This document shows positions 10,155 to 17,959 of a DNA stretch of 64,000 nucleotides, one piece after another. Within the stretch, counting starts at the first letter, position 1. Each line of letters opens with the position of its first letter. The position numbers and the translations under genes were made by a program. The stretch is from positions 1 through 64,000 of the forward strand of contig CAZSNF010000009.1 in NCBI GenBank assembly GCA_964608315.1, given 5' to 3'. The DNA comes from VXPQ01 sp964608315. GTDB taxonomy: Bacteria > Bacteroidota > Rhodothermia > Rhodothermales > VXPQ01. The notes under the pieces are model-generated. The model was not told where the DNA came from. It searched no databases and saw nothing but the letters and a program-made list of their open reading frames with translations.

Positions 10155-11402
10155 ATGTTCCGATTTCTTCATCTGGCGGATATTCATCTCGACACGACGT
10201 TTCATTGTCGCAGCGAGGACTTGCGGAAGGCATTGCGGGACGCCTTGCGTCGCGCTTTCCGGCGCGCCGTCGATACGGCTATTGCGGAAGAGGTCCATGC
10301 CGTGCTGATCGCAGGCGATCTGTTCGATAACGAGCGGCTCAGCTTCGCAACGGAAGAGGTTCTGCTCGAGCAACTGCGCCGTCTGGACGCGGCCGGCATT
10401 CCCTGTTTCTATTGCACCGGCAATCACGATCCGTCCGGGATGCCGCCCCGAGGCGGGAAGATGGACTGGCCAGCCTCGCTCCATCTTTTCGGCACACTCA
10501 AGCCCGTCTCGCATGTAATTCGAGATCCTTCCGGCGAACCGCGCGCCTGCATTGTGGGCGCCGGACACGCGACGTCCAAGGAGGAGAAGAATCTGGCGGC
10601 TTCTTTTCCGGAAGCGCAATCGGATGCGCCGCATGTGGGCCTTTTGCATACGCAGGTGATGTCTGCGGAGGAAGCAGCCTCCCATGATCGGTATGCGCCC
10701 TGCGCTGTCGAGGATTTGCAAGGCAAGGGGTATGCCTACTGGGCGCTGGGGCATGTGCACAAGCGGCAGCGGGTTGCCGCCGAGCCGAAGGCGTGGTATT
10801 CCGGCAACATACAGGGGAGGCATCCGGGGGAAACGGGCCCCAAGGGTGGTTTGCTGGTTACTATTCGTGATGGCGCGCGCGTTGAAACGGAGTTTCGGTC
10901 CTTTGCGCCTATCCAGTGGGTCGAGATCGCGCTGGATGATTTGCAAGACCTGCACACCGTAGACGATATCTGCGCCCGGGTCGCCGCCGATTTTTCCGCG
11001 CTTGCGGGGGAAGATGTCGCCGAGGCCTGGATGTTGCGGGTTCGGTTGCGGGGGCGTACGCCGTTGGCCCAGGAATTGCGCGACGCCGAACAGCGGCAGG
11101 AACTCGAAGAAATGCTTTGCTTCAGGCTGGACGATGTGTTGGAAGTGGAGATCAAGGCGGACCGGGTGGCTCCGGCGGTCGATGTGGACAAGCATCGTGG
11201 CGAGCCGCACTTGCTGGGGAGCGTACTGGACCTGATGGACGGGGTACGGGAAGGGCGCGAAAAATTAAGCGATCTGGCGCCGCCCGGCGACTTTGCCCGT
11301 AAATTCGACTCGGAGAAGGATCGCGAAGCCTATCTGCGTTCCTTGCTGCGCGACCTCGACAGCGAGGCGGCGTACCGGTTGGTTCGGGAAAGGGTTGGGT
11401 AG
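10155..11402 (+). CDS. SbcD/YhaO-like DNA repair metallophosphoesterase
   Basis: A 415-aa calcineurin-like nuclease, the expected catalytic partner of the preceding ATPase in an SbcCD/Mre11-Rad50-type complex. Metal-binding motifs are visible in order: LADIHLD (D9, H11), GDLFDN (about 53), GNHDPSG (about 88), a His in LLHTQ (about 165) and GHVHKRQ (about 198). The C-terminal 150 residues look like the capping region of YhaO/SbcD proteins. The ATG at 10155 starts directly at the first beta strand; the longer in-frame extension overlaps the ATPase gene and was rejected. It is the last gene of the addB-addA-ATPase-nuclease operon. Confidence 0.9.
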   Translation: MFRFLHLADIHLDTTFHCRSEDLRKALRDALRRAFRRAVDTAIAEEVHAVLIAGDLFDNERLSFATEEVLLEQLRRLDAAGIPCFYCTGNHDPSGMPPRGGKMDWPASLHLFGTLKPVSHVIRDPSGEPRACIVGAGHATSKEEKNLAASFPEAQSDAPHVGLLHTQVMSAEEAASHDRYAPCAVEDLQGKGYAYWALGHVHKRQRVAAEPKAWYSGNIQGRHPGETGPKGGLLVTIRDGARVETEFRSFAPIQWVEIALDDLQDLHTVDDICARVAADFSALAGEDVAEAWMLRVRLRGRTPLAQELRDAEQRQELEEMLCFRLDDVLEVEIKADRVAPAVDVDKHRGEPHLLGSVLDLMDGVREGREKLSDLAPPGDFARKFDSEKDREAYLRSLLRDLDSEAAYRLVRERVG

Positions 11403-11428
11403 GTTGGGCCGGCAGGTCGATTTTACGG

Positions 11429-11457
11429 TTGACAAAATGGACGATACGTGGTAATTT
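11429..11457 (+). promoter_or_regulatory. predicted sigma-70-type promoter
   Basis: TTGACA (11429-11434), a 17-bp spacer and TAATTT (11452-11457) make a near-consensus housekeeping promoter at the junction between the repair operon and the AT-rich accessory region. It points toward the 14-codon ORF at 11520 and the hypothetical gene at 11604. Confidence 0.5.
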
Positions 11458-11519
11458 ACACACCGTGCTGTTTTCTTGGCAAAAACCGTTAGCAAGGTTG
11501 CTCCGACTGGAGGTACAAT

Positions 11520-11564
11520 ATGCTTGCAGTGCTGAAGACTTGGCCCAGCGCCGCATTTTCTTGA
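11520..11564 (+). CDS. possible 14-aa leader peptide
   Basis: ATG at 11520 is preceded by a good ribosome-binding site (GGAGG, 11510-11514) and reads MLAVLKTWPSAAFS before TGA. It lies about 60 bp downstream of the predicted promoter at 11429 and 39 bp before the start of the next ORF. The strong ribosome site is unusual for this window, where most starts lack one. It could be a short leader peptide or chance; no homology can be judged at this length. Confidence 0.25.
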   Translation: MLAVLKTWPSAAFS

Positions 11565-11603
11565 CCGGCACGGTGGTTTCATAAACAAACAGACAGGCAA
11601 AAT

Positions 11604-12035
11604 ATGCAATCTTCTGAAACAAAAATTCCTGAGTTTATAGCAGGAACCGATTTGCTCGAATCCTGCGATTATAATTTTAGAAGTATTCTGGATAATGCGC
11701 ACCGAAGAGCATTTTGCGACTATGTGGCAACGCTCCCTGGTTGGCAAGAAAACTACAAAAGTCTTGATGTAGCCTCCATGAATAAAGCATCAGAGGCCAT
11801 GAAATGTCTTAATGACGGAATTATAATACGAAGGATGGCGCCGTACGCTGGAAAAGCGCATATCCATCAACGCTGGTCTGACCCTAGGCCGAGGGAAGGA
11901 CGGATTCAGCCCGCCGTTCTGATCCAGGGACGATTTGGATATCCTCGCTGTTTCGCTTGCCGGGAAATCGCGGTGGGAGTATCGTGCTGTGCTCACCACC
12001 ACAAGCCTCCGAACCCGTCAAATCTCGTCTTTTGA
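11604..12035 (+). CDS. hypothetical protein at the accessory-region border
   Basis: An ORF of 143 codons that I do not recognise. The first 90 residues are mixed charged and aromatic (for example ATLPGWQENYKSLDV) and could be real protein. The last 50 (rich in Pro, Arg, Cys and His) look like read-through in non-coding DNA. Base composition shifts to AT-rich here. The ORF converges on the broken restriction gene (stop 12054, opposite strand). It may be a truncated remnant of a longer gene. No RNA-binding, nuclease or DNA-binding motif is visible. Confidence 0.35.
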   Translation: MQSSETKIPEFIAGTDLLESCDYNFRSILDNAHRRAFCDYVATLPGWQENYKSLDVASMNKASEAMKCLNDGIIIRRMAPYAGKAHIHQRWSDPRPREGRIQPAVLIQGRFGYPRCFACREIAVGVSCCAHHHKPPNPSNLVF

Positions 12036-12053
12036 CCTCTTCCTTTTTCAATT

Positions 12054-12552
12054 CTATAGTCCTGAATCTTCATAAACAATCCTGCCATTCTCTCGTATCC
12101 ATTTTTCCGAAAATCCTACATGAGAAATGACATTGCTACTTCGATCCAATTGACGATTAGTCTCTCTTACTACGACGGCCGGATCCGCTTCATATATAAT
12201 TTTTACTTTGATCTGATTCCAGGCATAAAATACAGCAAAATATATTTTTGTATTTCTCGAAATTCTGAGTAAAGATTCTTCACGTTTATCCACAGGTTCT
12301 TTAAACATTCGGTCGAATTGACCAGATCCCCCCTCCTTAAAATGTAAGATACTCGTATACAATAGATGAGTCACTTGGATCACATGCGTCAGCAGCTCTT
12401 TTTGATATGATTAGATCGTGGCCCAAAATGTCTGCGATAATCATTTCTTTGACCAAGCCGGGCTGCAAAATATTTTGTATCCCTACCGATCTTGCCAAGT
12501 CGGCAGCATTCAGCACAAGATTGACAATACGTCGGTAAACTTTACGAGACAT
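12054..12552 (-). pseudogene. type II restriction endonuclease, broken by a frameshift
   Basis: Two overlapping reading frames together make one protein of about 165 residues. The first frame starts at 12552 (MSRKVYRRIV) and ends in YEYLTF-stop near 12340. The second frame continues at once with FKEGGSGQFDRMFKEP and runs to 12054. A run of four T on the coding strand (ACATTTTAAGG, near 12345) reads through correctly if it has only three T, so a 1-nt insertion (or sequencing error) breaks the gene. The start overlaps the methyltransferase stop at 12542, the layout of a co-transcribed restriction-modification pair. The nuclease assignment rests mainly on that context and on the EYLTFKEGG segment, which resembles small type II endonucleases; the active site was not identified with certainty. 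Confidence 0.6.
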
Positions 12553-13351
12553 GATCAAATTCAAGCATCTGCTGATTAGTATCTATCTTCTGAAGTCTTT
12601 CTTCCGCATCCAGAATAAAATTCGAGTCAATTTCGATTCCGATGAATTCTCTTTTGAGCCGTTTGCATACGACAGGGCATGTTCCAACTCCTGCAAATGG
12701 ATCCAATACAAGGTCGCCAGGCAAAGAACTCGCCAGAATGATTCTTTCCATCAATTTCTCCGGTTTTTGAATGGTGTTGAGTGCCTCCCGTCGCACCAAT
12801 TCTTTCGATTTGTAGGTTAACTGCTTTATGTCGCCCCATACGTCTCCGGGATTTTTGCCTTTATCATTAAATTTCGTTTTTCCGAATGCACCGTTCGTAA
12901 CAGATGGAACACGCTCGCAGCGAAGGCGATGTTCTAATTCTACCAATTGGGGAACTCTGATATCATCCAGGTTATAGCAACGCGGCTTTTTTCCTTTGAT
13001 AAAATAGCATATTATATCGTAATTGTTCGTGTACTTTAATCTGCCTTGTGCCAATCGGCTTGGTTGATACCAGATTATTCTGGATTTTAGATTCAAATAA
13101 GGACGATAATCTATGAAATCGATACAATTTTGCTTGCCAAACAGGTAAAGCGCTCCGCCTTCTTTCAATTTTGGAGCGAAGCGTCGGATGAGATTAAGGT
13201 TAAATTCCTGAATCGAAGGAATCTTGTCCCAATTTTTTTGCGTAACGCCGTAGGGGCCGTCGCAAACGATCAAATCGATGGATTCGTTTTCGACCTCTCT
13301 CAGGAGTTCAAACGTATTTCCGCAGTGTATGCGATTCTTCTCCAGCGCCAT
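12542..13351 (-). CDS. type II DNA methyltransferase (beta class, N6A/N4C)
   Basis: A 269-aa site-specific DNA methyltransferase. Catalytic motif IV is CDGPYG (D31-G35, a variant of DPPY) and the SAM-binding motif DPFAGVGT is at 217-224. The order, catalytic motif first and SAM motif last, defines the beta class of amino-methyltransferases. The final segment FIGIEIDSNFILDAEERL is typical of the family. Codon use is AT-rich compared with the neighbours, suggesting horizontal acquisition. The gene is followed, with overlap, by the frameshifted endonuclease gene. If that nuclease is dead, this is now in effect an orphan methylase. An AT-rich promoter region lies upstream (13505-13570). Confidence 0.88.
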   Translation of the reverse strand: MALEKNRIHCGNTFELLREVENESIDLIVCDGPYGVTQKNWDKIPSIQEFNLNLIRRFAPKLKEGGALYLFGKQNCIDFIDYRPYLNLKSRIIWYQPSRLAQGRLKYTNNYDIICYFIKGKKPRCYNLDDIRVPQLVELEHRLRCERVPSVTNGAFGKTKFNDKGKNPGDVWGDIKQLTYKSKELVRREALNTIQKPEKLMERIILASSLPGDLVLDPFAGVGTCPVVCKRLKREFIGIEIDSNFILDAEERLQKIDTNQQMLEFDHVS

Positions 13352-13611
13352 GCTCGTTTTTCTTTTGTCGCGAATCGTGAACGGATGCTATCTGCGGGAT
13401 CCGCAATGAAGGGGCTTGTGGACGTTCCTGGCCTCACTGCTTTGAACAATATACAGCCTTTCAGGTCGGAATTCCCGAAAAATGCTGAAAATCGCGAAAT
13501 ATGATTCAATTTTTACTTAAATATAATATTTATAATTATTTTATGATAAATAAAAATCATTAAGGATTATTGTGTACAAGCCGGGGATGTTCCGCCTGCC
13601 CGGCCCATGAA
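13352..13611. other. AT-rich intergenic region upstream of the methyltransferase
   Basis: No convincing gene. The part from 13505 to 13570 is very AT-rich (ATATAATATTTATAATTATT and similar), consistent with the promoter region of the leftward methyltransferase gene or with the edge of an imported segment. A short ORF extending upstream of the methyltransferase is out of frame and looks spurious. Confidence 0.5.
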
Positions 13612-13869
13612 CCTTATTTTTTTAAGTCCAAAAAACGAGGCCTAAAAAATTAAGGTTTGCCCGCCCGGCGGGACGTTTACCCTTTTCCCGGAGGAAATGC
13701 AGCGTATGCGCAGCGCTCCGTCTGTCGGACAATCCCGCCGCCGGGTATTATTGAGCGCGACGGACGCCGCTTCGCCGACGTTCGCGACGCTGGAAGCGGC
13801 GGATGCGGGCCAGACATGCAAAGCCTCTGTTCCGCATAATTTTTTCGGAGGGCGAGGTTATATCCGGGG
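13612..13869 (+). repeat. long direct repeat, copy 1 (flanks R-M system 2)
   Basis: The 210 bp at 13660-13869 appear identical, by eye, to 16390-16599. The preceding 45 bp (CCTTATTTTTTTAAG... to ...ATTAAGG, itself an imperfect inverted repeat) are similar with a few substitutions. The two copies bracket the second restriction-modification system. The terminal 50 bp (from TGCAAAGCC to GGTTATATCC) also occur a third time at about 17000-17049. Short ORFs inside are shadows of the repeat. Confidence 0.85.
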
Positions 13870-13980
13870 AGCACGATACCGTATGGTTGTTTCCTGCATC
13901 GCTTCGGATAAACAAACCGAAGCAGGAAGCTCTTTGGCCGTGAAGTCCGGGGACGAGGAGCGGCGGCGCACAGGAGGGCA

Positions 13981-14904
13981 TCACCGTGGCGTGTCTGGCC
14001 GTGGCCACAGCGTATGCACCAACGCGTCAACGATTTCCCGCACGCTATCGATCTCTTGCTGCCGGATGGTGTTCTTCTCCGCGTGTTCCTTCAATTGGGC
14101 CAAGGCCGTCTCAATGTGAGCCTCGTTCGCGGTTTCGGTGAATATTTTCAGGAAACTCCGCCAATGACGGGCCTCAATACCGGACAGGAGCCGGTTTCCT
14201 GCCCGATCCGTGAAGTCATCCATGATCCCCGTCCGGGCGATTCGTCCGAAGTTCCGCCCCGCGTCTTCCTCGGCCTTGTCGGAAATCTCGTCCGTCTTCA
14301 TGGGGTAGGGATGATCCACTGAGGACAGGATGACCCCGGCGGGCTTCTTGTGACGCATCCCAAATTCCCAATGATAATTTCTGTATTCGGCCACGTATCG
14401 AGCCAGCTCGACGTAGGGTGCGGTCAGTTGGGGCGCTCCAGAGATGACCTCGGACAGGCACCACGGATAGACGACGAAAAGATCGGGATGACCGCAAGCA
14501 GCAGGCGTTGCAAAGAAGCGGAAACTTGGTTCCTTTTCCTTGGCGAGCAGGTACCAGCCCTTGAGTTCAATGCCAAGCAGGACATCGGACGAATCGGCTG
14601 CGTTCTGAAGACGCACATCGGGAAAGGTCTGTGGCTGGCGCACGAACGAATACATCGCATAGCGTTCGCCACTATCCCAAAGCTGGCGTAGCGAGTTGAG
14701 CGTATCCACCACGCCTTCCTCGATCGCTGCTCCAAGAAGGGCGTTCAGATTGAAGAGGTCAGTCGCCTGAATGCCCCGAATGATCACATTGGACCGAAAG
14801 TTGCTCGGTACGGCAAAGATCGCTTCGCGAACGCGCTCATACAGGGTGTAATGCTCCCAGACCGGATCGGGTGGGCGCCGAACCGGAGGCGATTTGGAAA
14901 TCAT
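13981..14904 (-). CDS. probable type II restriction endonuclease (PD-ExK)
   Basis: A 307-aa protein following a DNA methyltransferase on the same strand, with a 5-bp gap between the methyltransferase stop (14910) and this ATG (14904). A PD-(D/E)XK nuclease core fits FPDVRLQ (D96) ... GIELKGWY (E113, K115), with the ELK element on a hydrophobic strand. The rest is rich in aromatic residues and predicted helices, without other known domains. The recognition sequence cannot be read from the sequence. The gene is full length with no breaks, so this R-M system may be active. The assignment combines context and the motif. Confidence 0.75.
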   Translation of the reverse strand: MISKSPPVRRPPDPVWEHYTLYERVREAIFAVPSNFRSNVIIRGIQATDLFNLNALLGAAIEEGVVDTLNSLRQLWDSGERYAMYSFVRQPQTFPDVRLQNAADSSDVLLGIELKGWYLLAKEKEPSFRFFATPAACGHPDLFVVYPWCLSEVISGAPQLTAPYVELARYVAEYRNYHWEFGMRHKKPAGVILSSVDHPYPMKTDEISDKAEEDAGRNFGRIARTGIMDDFTDRAGNRLLSGIEARHWRSFLKIFTETANEAHIETALAQLKEHAEKNTIRQQEIDSVREIVDALVHTLWPRPDTPR

Positions 14905-14909
14905 AGTTT

Positions 14910-15920
14910 CTATATTAGACGAAGTTGGTCGGCGTTCTTAAGCCGAAGGGAGGCAGCGGCAAAGTACTCTGGCAGCAGCTCGGCGGCAAAACAGCGTCGT
15001 CCCAGATCGGATGAGGTTACAGCGGCAGTGCATAGGCCACCGAAAGGTTCCCACACGATGTCTCCCGGGGCGGAAGATACTTCGATGATCCGGCGAATCA
15101 GTCGCACGGGTTTTTGGTTGGCATGGATGAACCCCCCTGATCCATTGGCGTGGCGAACCCTTTCCTTGCCGCGCACGGCTCCTTCGTTCCACACGTTTGT
15201 TACGCCGAGCTCGAGGTGAAATTTTGATCGCATGCGCGCCCACTCGCGAGCTGTGAGAGGAACCTTGCCATCCAGCGAAAAATAGGGACGCCCTTCCGAA
15301 TGACCATGCGTGTTGGCATAGTCCGCGAGACGCTGAAAGGCTTCCGGTGGAGGAAAGTACCACAAGTGGTCCTGTGTAAGGTATTTTCGAGTTGCGGCGT
15401 TTCTGACATTACAGGCCTCGTTGGCCCGGTTGAGTGGAAGGCCCGCCCGCGTCCACTCCCAACGCAACCATTTCTTCATCTCGACCTCGAGACCGGAGAT
15501 CAGAAACCGCGGTGGTCGCACATACTGGATACACACCTCGGTGGTCACTGGAAATCGCCGCAGCGTCTTTGAATTCGTGTTGCCCGATACGTGTGCGATT
15601 CCCTTGTCCCAAACGTTGCAGCCAACGTACTCCCAGCCGAACTCGATGAGCAGTGGATGGACCGTCGCCCATCCGATCTCGGTGTTCCAGAACCAGAGTG
15701 TGGTTTCGCCTGTTGCAGCTTTCGACCAGGCTTGCACATGGGGACGATACCAATCGATCAGCCCGTCAGATGTGGGGGTATCGCCCGGAAAGCCCGATAC
15801 CCCGTATGCTCCATCGGACACGATGACGACTGGAGCTGGCCATTGGTCGTACATCTCCAGCACATCTCCCAGGAACACCGTCGCTCCGCGGCGTTGCACG
15901 GCTTGAAAGGTTCGCGACAT
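14910..15920 (-). CDS. site-specific DNA methyltransferase with variant motifs
   Basis: A 336-aa methyltransferase from ATG 15920 (MSRTFQAVQRRGATVFLGDV); an in-frame extension to 16088 exists, but its first 56 residues do not look like a methylase N-terminus. Motif IV is SDGAYG at about residue 36, replacing DPPY, and the SAM-binding loop is EPFGGLCTA near the C-terminus, replacing DPFxGxGT. The order (catalytic, then SAM) is beta class. Between them lies an aromatic-rich target recognition region (for example DHLWYFPPPEAF). Both motifs are off consensus, yet the fold order and position fit the family. It is co-directional with and just upstream of the PD-ExK nuclease gene, forming R-M system 2. 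Confidence 0.8.
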   Translation of the reverse strand: MSRTFQAVQRRGATVFLGDVLEMYDQWPAPVVIVSDGAYGVSGFPGDTPTSDGLIDWYRPHVQAWSKAATGETTLWFWNTEIGWATVHPLLIEFGWEYVGCNVWDKGIAHVSGNTNSKTLRRFPVTTEVCIQYVRPPRFLISGLEVEMKKWLRWEWTRAGLPLNRANEACNVRNAATRKYLTQDHLWYFPPPEAFQRLADYANTHGHSEGRPYFSLDGKVPLTAREWARMRSKFHLELGVTNVWNEGAVRGKERVRHANGSGGFIHANQKPVRLIRRIIEVSSAPGDIVWEPFGGLCTAAVTSSDLGRRCFAAELLPEYFAAASLRLKNADQLRLI

Positions 15921-16225
15921 CGGTCTGGATGCGCGAACGCTGCTCGATTGTACGACCAATCCGTTCTTATTAGCCCGGAAATCGTTCCCTAAAGCGCGAA
16001 CCGTTTCCGGCGATCTTCCTGGCCTTAACCCCGTCTTTTTCTTGTCCAGGCTTGTTTGCACTTTTCGCTGAGGCGAAAGGATCATCATCCACTCTCTGAA
16101 TTGTGATGCCTAACAGGTTGGAAGTCAAGCAAACCGGCATCGCTCATCTCTTGCTTCACAGAGCAACACGCTCTTCTTGCTGGACAGTGTGAGCATTCAG
16201 GATGTTCCCTGTGAATCGACTAGAA

Positions 16226-16300
16226 GTGGTTCGGGTCGGGTAAAGGTCGCAGATTTGAAACTTAAAAGCCCAAAAACGCTGTTCAATCAACCCGAACCAC
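16226..16300. repeat. 11-bp inverted repeat between R-M system 2 and the direct repeat
   Basis: GTGGTTCGGGT (16226-16236) pairs perfectly with ACCCGAACCAC (16290-16300) across a 53-bp loop. It lies upstream of the second methyltransferase gene in a gene-free stretch (16090-16333). It could be the edge of a mobile segment or a regulatory hairpin. Confidence 0.5.
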
Positions 16301-16333
16301 GTCTGCTGAGCGAAGCGGTTTTGAGCAGGGCGC

Positions 16334-16599
16334 CCTTATTTTTTTAAGTCCAAAAAATGAGACCTGAAAAATTAAGGTTGCGTTATTTGCCCGCCCGGCG
16401 GGACGTTTACCCTTTTCCCGGAGGAAATGCAGCGTATGCGCAGCGCTCCGTCTGTCGGACAATCCCGCCGCCGGGTATTATTGAGCGCGACGGACGCCGC
16501 TTCGCCGACGTTCGCGACGCTGGAAGCGGCGGATGCGGGCCAGACATGCAAAGCCTCTGTTCCGCATAATTTTTTCGGAGGGCGAGGTTATATCCGGGG
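16334..16599 (+). repeat. long direct repeat, copy 2 (flanks R-M system 2)
   Basis: Second copy of the repeat at 13612-13869; 16390-16599 appears identical to 13660-13869. It leads directly into the first of the two tandem coiled-coil gene units, so copy 2 is likely the original location and copy 1 the duplicate made when the R-M segment arrived or was rearranged. Confidence 0.85.
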
Positions 16600-17337
16600 G
16601 GACTGCGTGTCTTGAGGGGCTGTTCGCGGTCTTTTGCGATTGCGACGGTAGCCCCTGCGCCGTATATTCCGTATATCGGCGAGCGGCGCCACACGCCCGT
16701 TTTTCTCACCTTTGTCGCCCGTAACGATCATGGCTTTGTCCGAAACCATCACATCCGCTATTGTGGCCATGGCCTCTCTGTCCGTGCCCGTAATTCTTGG
16801 CTTTCTGCTCTACAGCACCCTTCAAATCCGCAAGGATCTGAACCGCGAAATCCAGAACCTGCGCAAGGACATGCATCAGGATATCCAGAATCTGCGCAAG
16901 GAACTGCACCGGGACATCAGCGGAATGAATTCGCGGCTGGGCCGTATTGAGGGGCAGCTCTTCGGTATGGACAAGCCCGCCGCCGGGTAGTCCATTTATT
17001 GCAAAGCCCCTGTTGCACATAATTTTTTCGGAGGGCGAGGTTATATCCTGGGGACTGCGTGTCTTGAGGGGCTGTTCGCGGTCTTTTGCGATTGCGACGG
17101 TAGCCCCTGCGCCGTATATTCCGTATATCGGCGAGCGGCGCCACACGCCCGTTTTTCTCACCTTTGTCGCCCGTAACGATCATGGCTTTGTCCGAAACCA
17201 TCACATCCGCTATTGTGGCCATGGCCTCTCTGTCCGTGCCCGTAATTCTTGGCTTTCTGCTCTACAGCACCCTTCAAATCCGCAAGGATCTGAACCGCGA
17301 AATCCAGAACCTGCGCAAGGACATGCATCAGGATATC
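16600..17337 (+). repeat. tandem gene duplication, 452-bp period
   Basis: The 286 bp at 16600-16885 appear identical to 17052-17337 (offset 452). Each copy includes the same 130-bp leader and the first 52 codons of a small coiled-coil gene. The copies diverge only after codon 52. The perfect identity suggests a recent duplication or ongoing gene conversion. Confidence 0.85.
16730..16990 (+). CDS. small membrane-anchored coiled-coil protein, copy 1
   Basis: An 86-aa protein starting MALSETITSAIVAMASL. Residues 10-35 form a single hydrophobic membrane segment. The rest is a charged heptad-like coiled coil built from a repeated 11-residue unit (DLNREIQNLRK, DMHQDIQNLRK, ELHRDISGMNS), then LGRIEGQLFG. 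It is probably anchored in the inner membrane with the coil on one side. A start 18 bp earlier (16712) is in frame but less likely. Function unknown; the shape resembles small membrane-bound partners with short coiled coils found beside restriction or toxin loci. A near-identical copy follows at 17182. Confidence 0.65.
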   Translation: MALSETITSAIVAMASLSVPVILGFLLYSTLQIRKDLNREIQNLRKDMHQDIQNLRKELHRDISGMNSRLGRIEGQLFGMDKPAAG

Positions 17338-17409
17338 AGCAAAATCAACTCGCGACTCGGTCGGATGGAAGGGCGGCTCTTCGGCATGGATAATCCCGGC
17401 CTCAGTTAG
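17182..17409 (+). CDS. small membrane-anchored coiled-coil protein, copy 2
   Basis: A 75-aa paralogue of the protein at 16730. The first 52 residues are identical: a membrane segment, then the start of the coil. One 11-residue coil unit is missing, so it goes from DMHQD straight to ISKINSRLGRMEGRLFGMDNPGLS. The tail is divergent but similar, including the shared LGR-EG-LFGMD motif, so both copies seem to be under selection as proteins. The gene ends 11 bp before the first MITE-like copy. Function unknown. Confidence 0.65.
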   Translation: MALSETITSAIVAMASLSVPVILGFLLYSTLQIRKDLNREIQNLRKDMHQDISKINSRLGRMEGRLFGMDNPGLS

Positions 17410-17419
17410 GGACACTTTA

Positions 17420-17676
17420 AGGACGCTCTGATTAAATCTACTTCGATCAGCGCTTCACGTTCGTGGGTACAGGATATTGTGCTGGCGTCGTTGAAATCAG
17501 CGGTAAACGTTGCGGATTCGGAGCATGGCGGACGTGAAGCGCCCTTCGGGAGGCCGCGAGAGGCGCGCTGGCTGTGTCATTCCTCATTATGCGGGGCCTG
17601 CCACATTGCTTCGTCATTCCTTGCCAGCGCGCCTCTCGCAGCCTCTGAACTTTGCACATTTAATCAGAGTATCCTT
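17420..17676 (+). mobile_element. MITE-like element, full copy 1
   Basis: About 257 bp without a gene. It is bounded by imperfect terminal inverted repeats: left AGGACGCTCTGATTAA (17420-17435), right TTAATCAGAGTATCCTT (17660-17676). The interior carries a long inverted repeat, GAGGCCGCGAGAGGCGCGC... (17550-17572) against ...GCGCCTCTCGCAGCCTC (17623-17645), pairing over 23 bp with one mismatch. Copy 2 abuts it directly. Similar sequence recurs at 39695-39943, and ends alone occur at many intergenic sites. Confidence 0.75.
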
Positions 17677-17912
17677 AAGGACACCCTGATTAAATCTACT
17701 TTGATCAGCGCTTCGCGTTCGTGGAAACAGGACATTGTGCTGGCGTCGTTGAAATCAGCGGTAAACGCTTCAGATTCGGGGCATGTCGGACGTGACACAC
17801 CCTTTATGTATTCGCGAAAAGGCGCGCCACAGCCCCGTTCACCGCCCCACCCTGCGCCAGCGCGCCCCTCGCTAAGCCTCTGAGCTTTGCGGACTTAATC
17901 AGAGTCCCTGAA
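17677..17912 (+). mobile_element. MITE-like element, full copy 2
   Basis: Directly adjoins copy 1: AAGGACACCCTGATTAA (17677-17693) at the left and TTAATCAGAGTCCCTGAA (17895-17912) at the right. The first 100 bp closely match copy 1 (for example the GTGCTGGCGTCGTTGAAATC segment). The central hairpin region is diverged and partly lost. Tandem copies share the junction TATCC-TTAAGGA. Confidence 0.7.
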
Positions 17913-17959
17913 TATTTTTTTGCTTTTTGTCCAGATTACACATATATTACACATATATT

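Noticed and set aside
11790..12002. A minus-strand 70-aa ORF opposite the hypothetical gene at 11604
   Set aside because: No start context, no recognisable motif, and it overlaps the end of a better candidate on the plus strand.
16357..16569. A 60-70-aa ORF repeated at 13657 and 16357
   Set aside because: It lies wholly in the direct repeat; the opposite strand is equally open and no ribosome site or motif is present.
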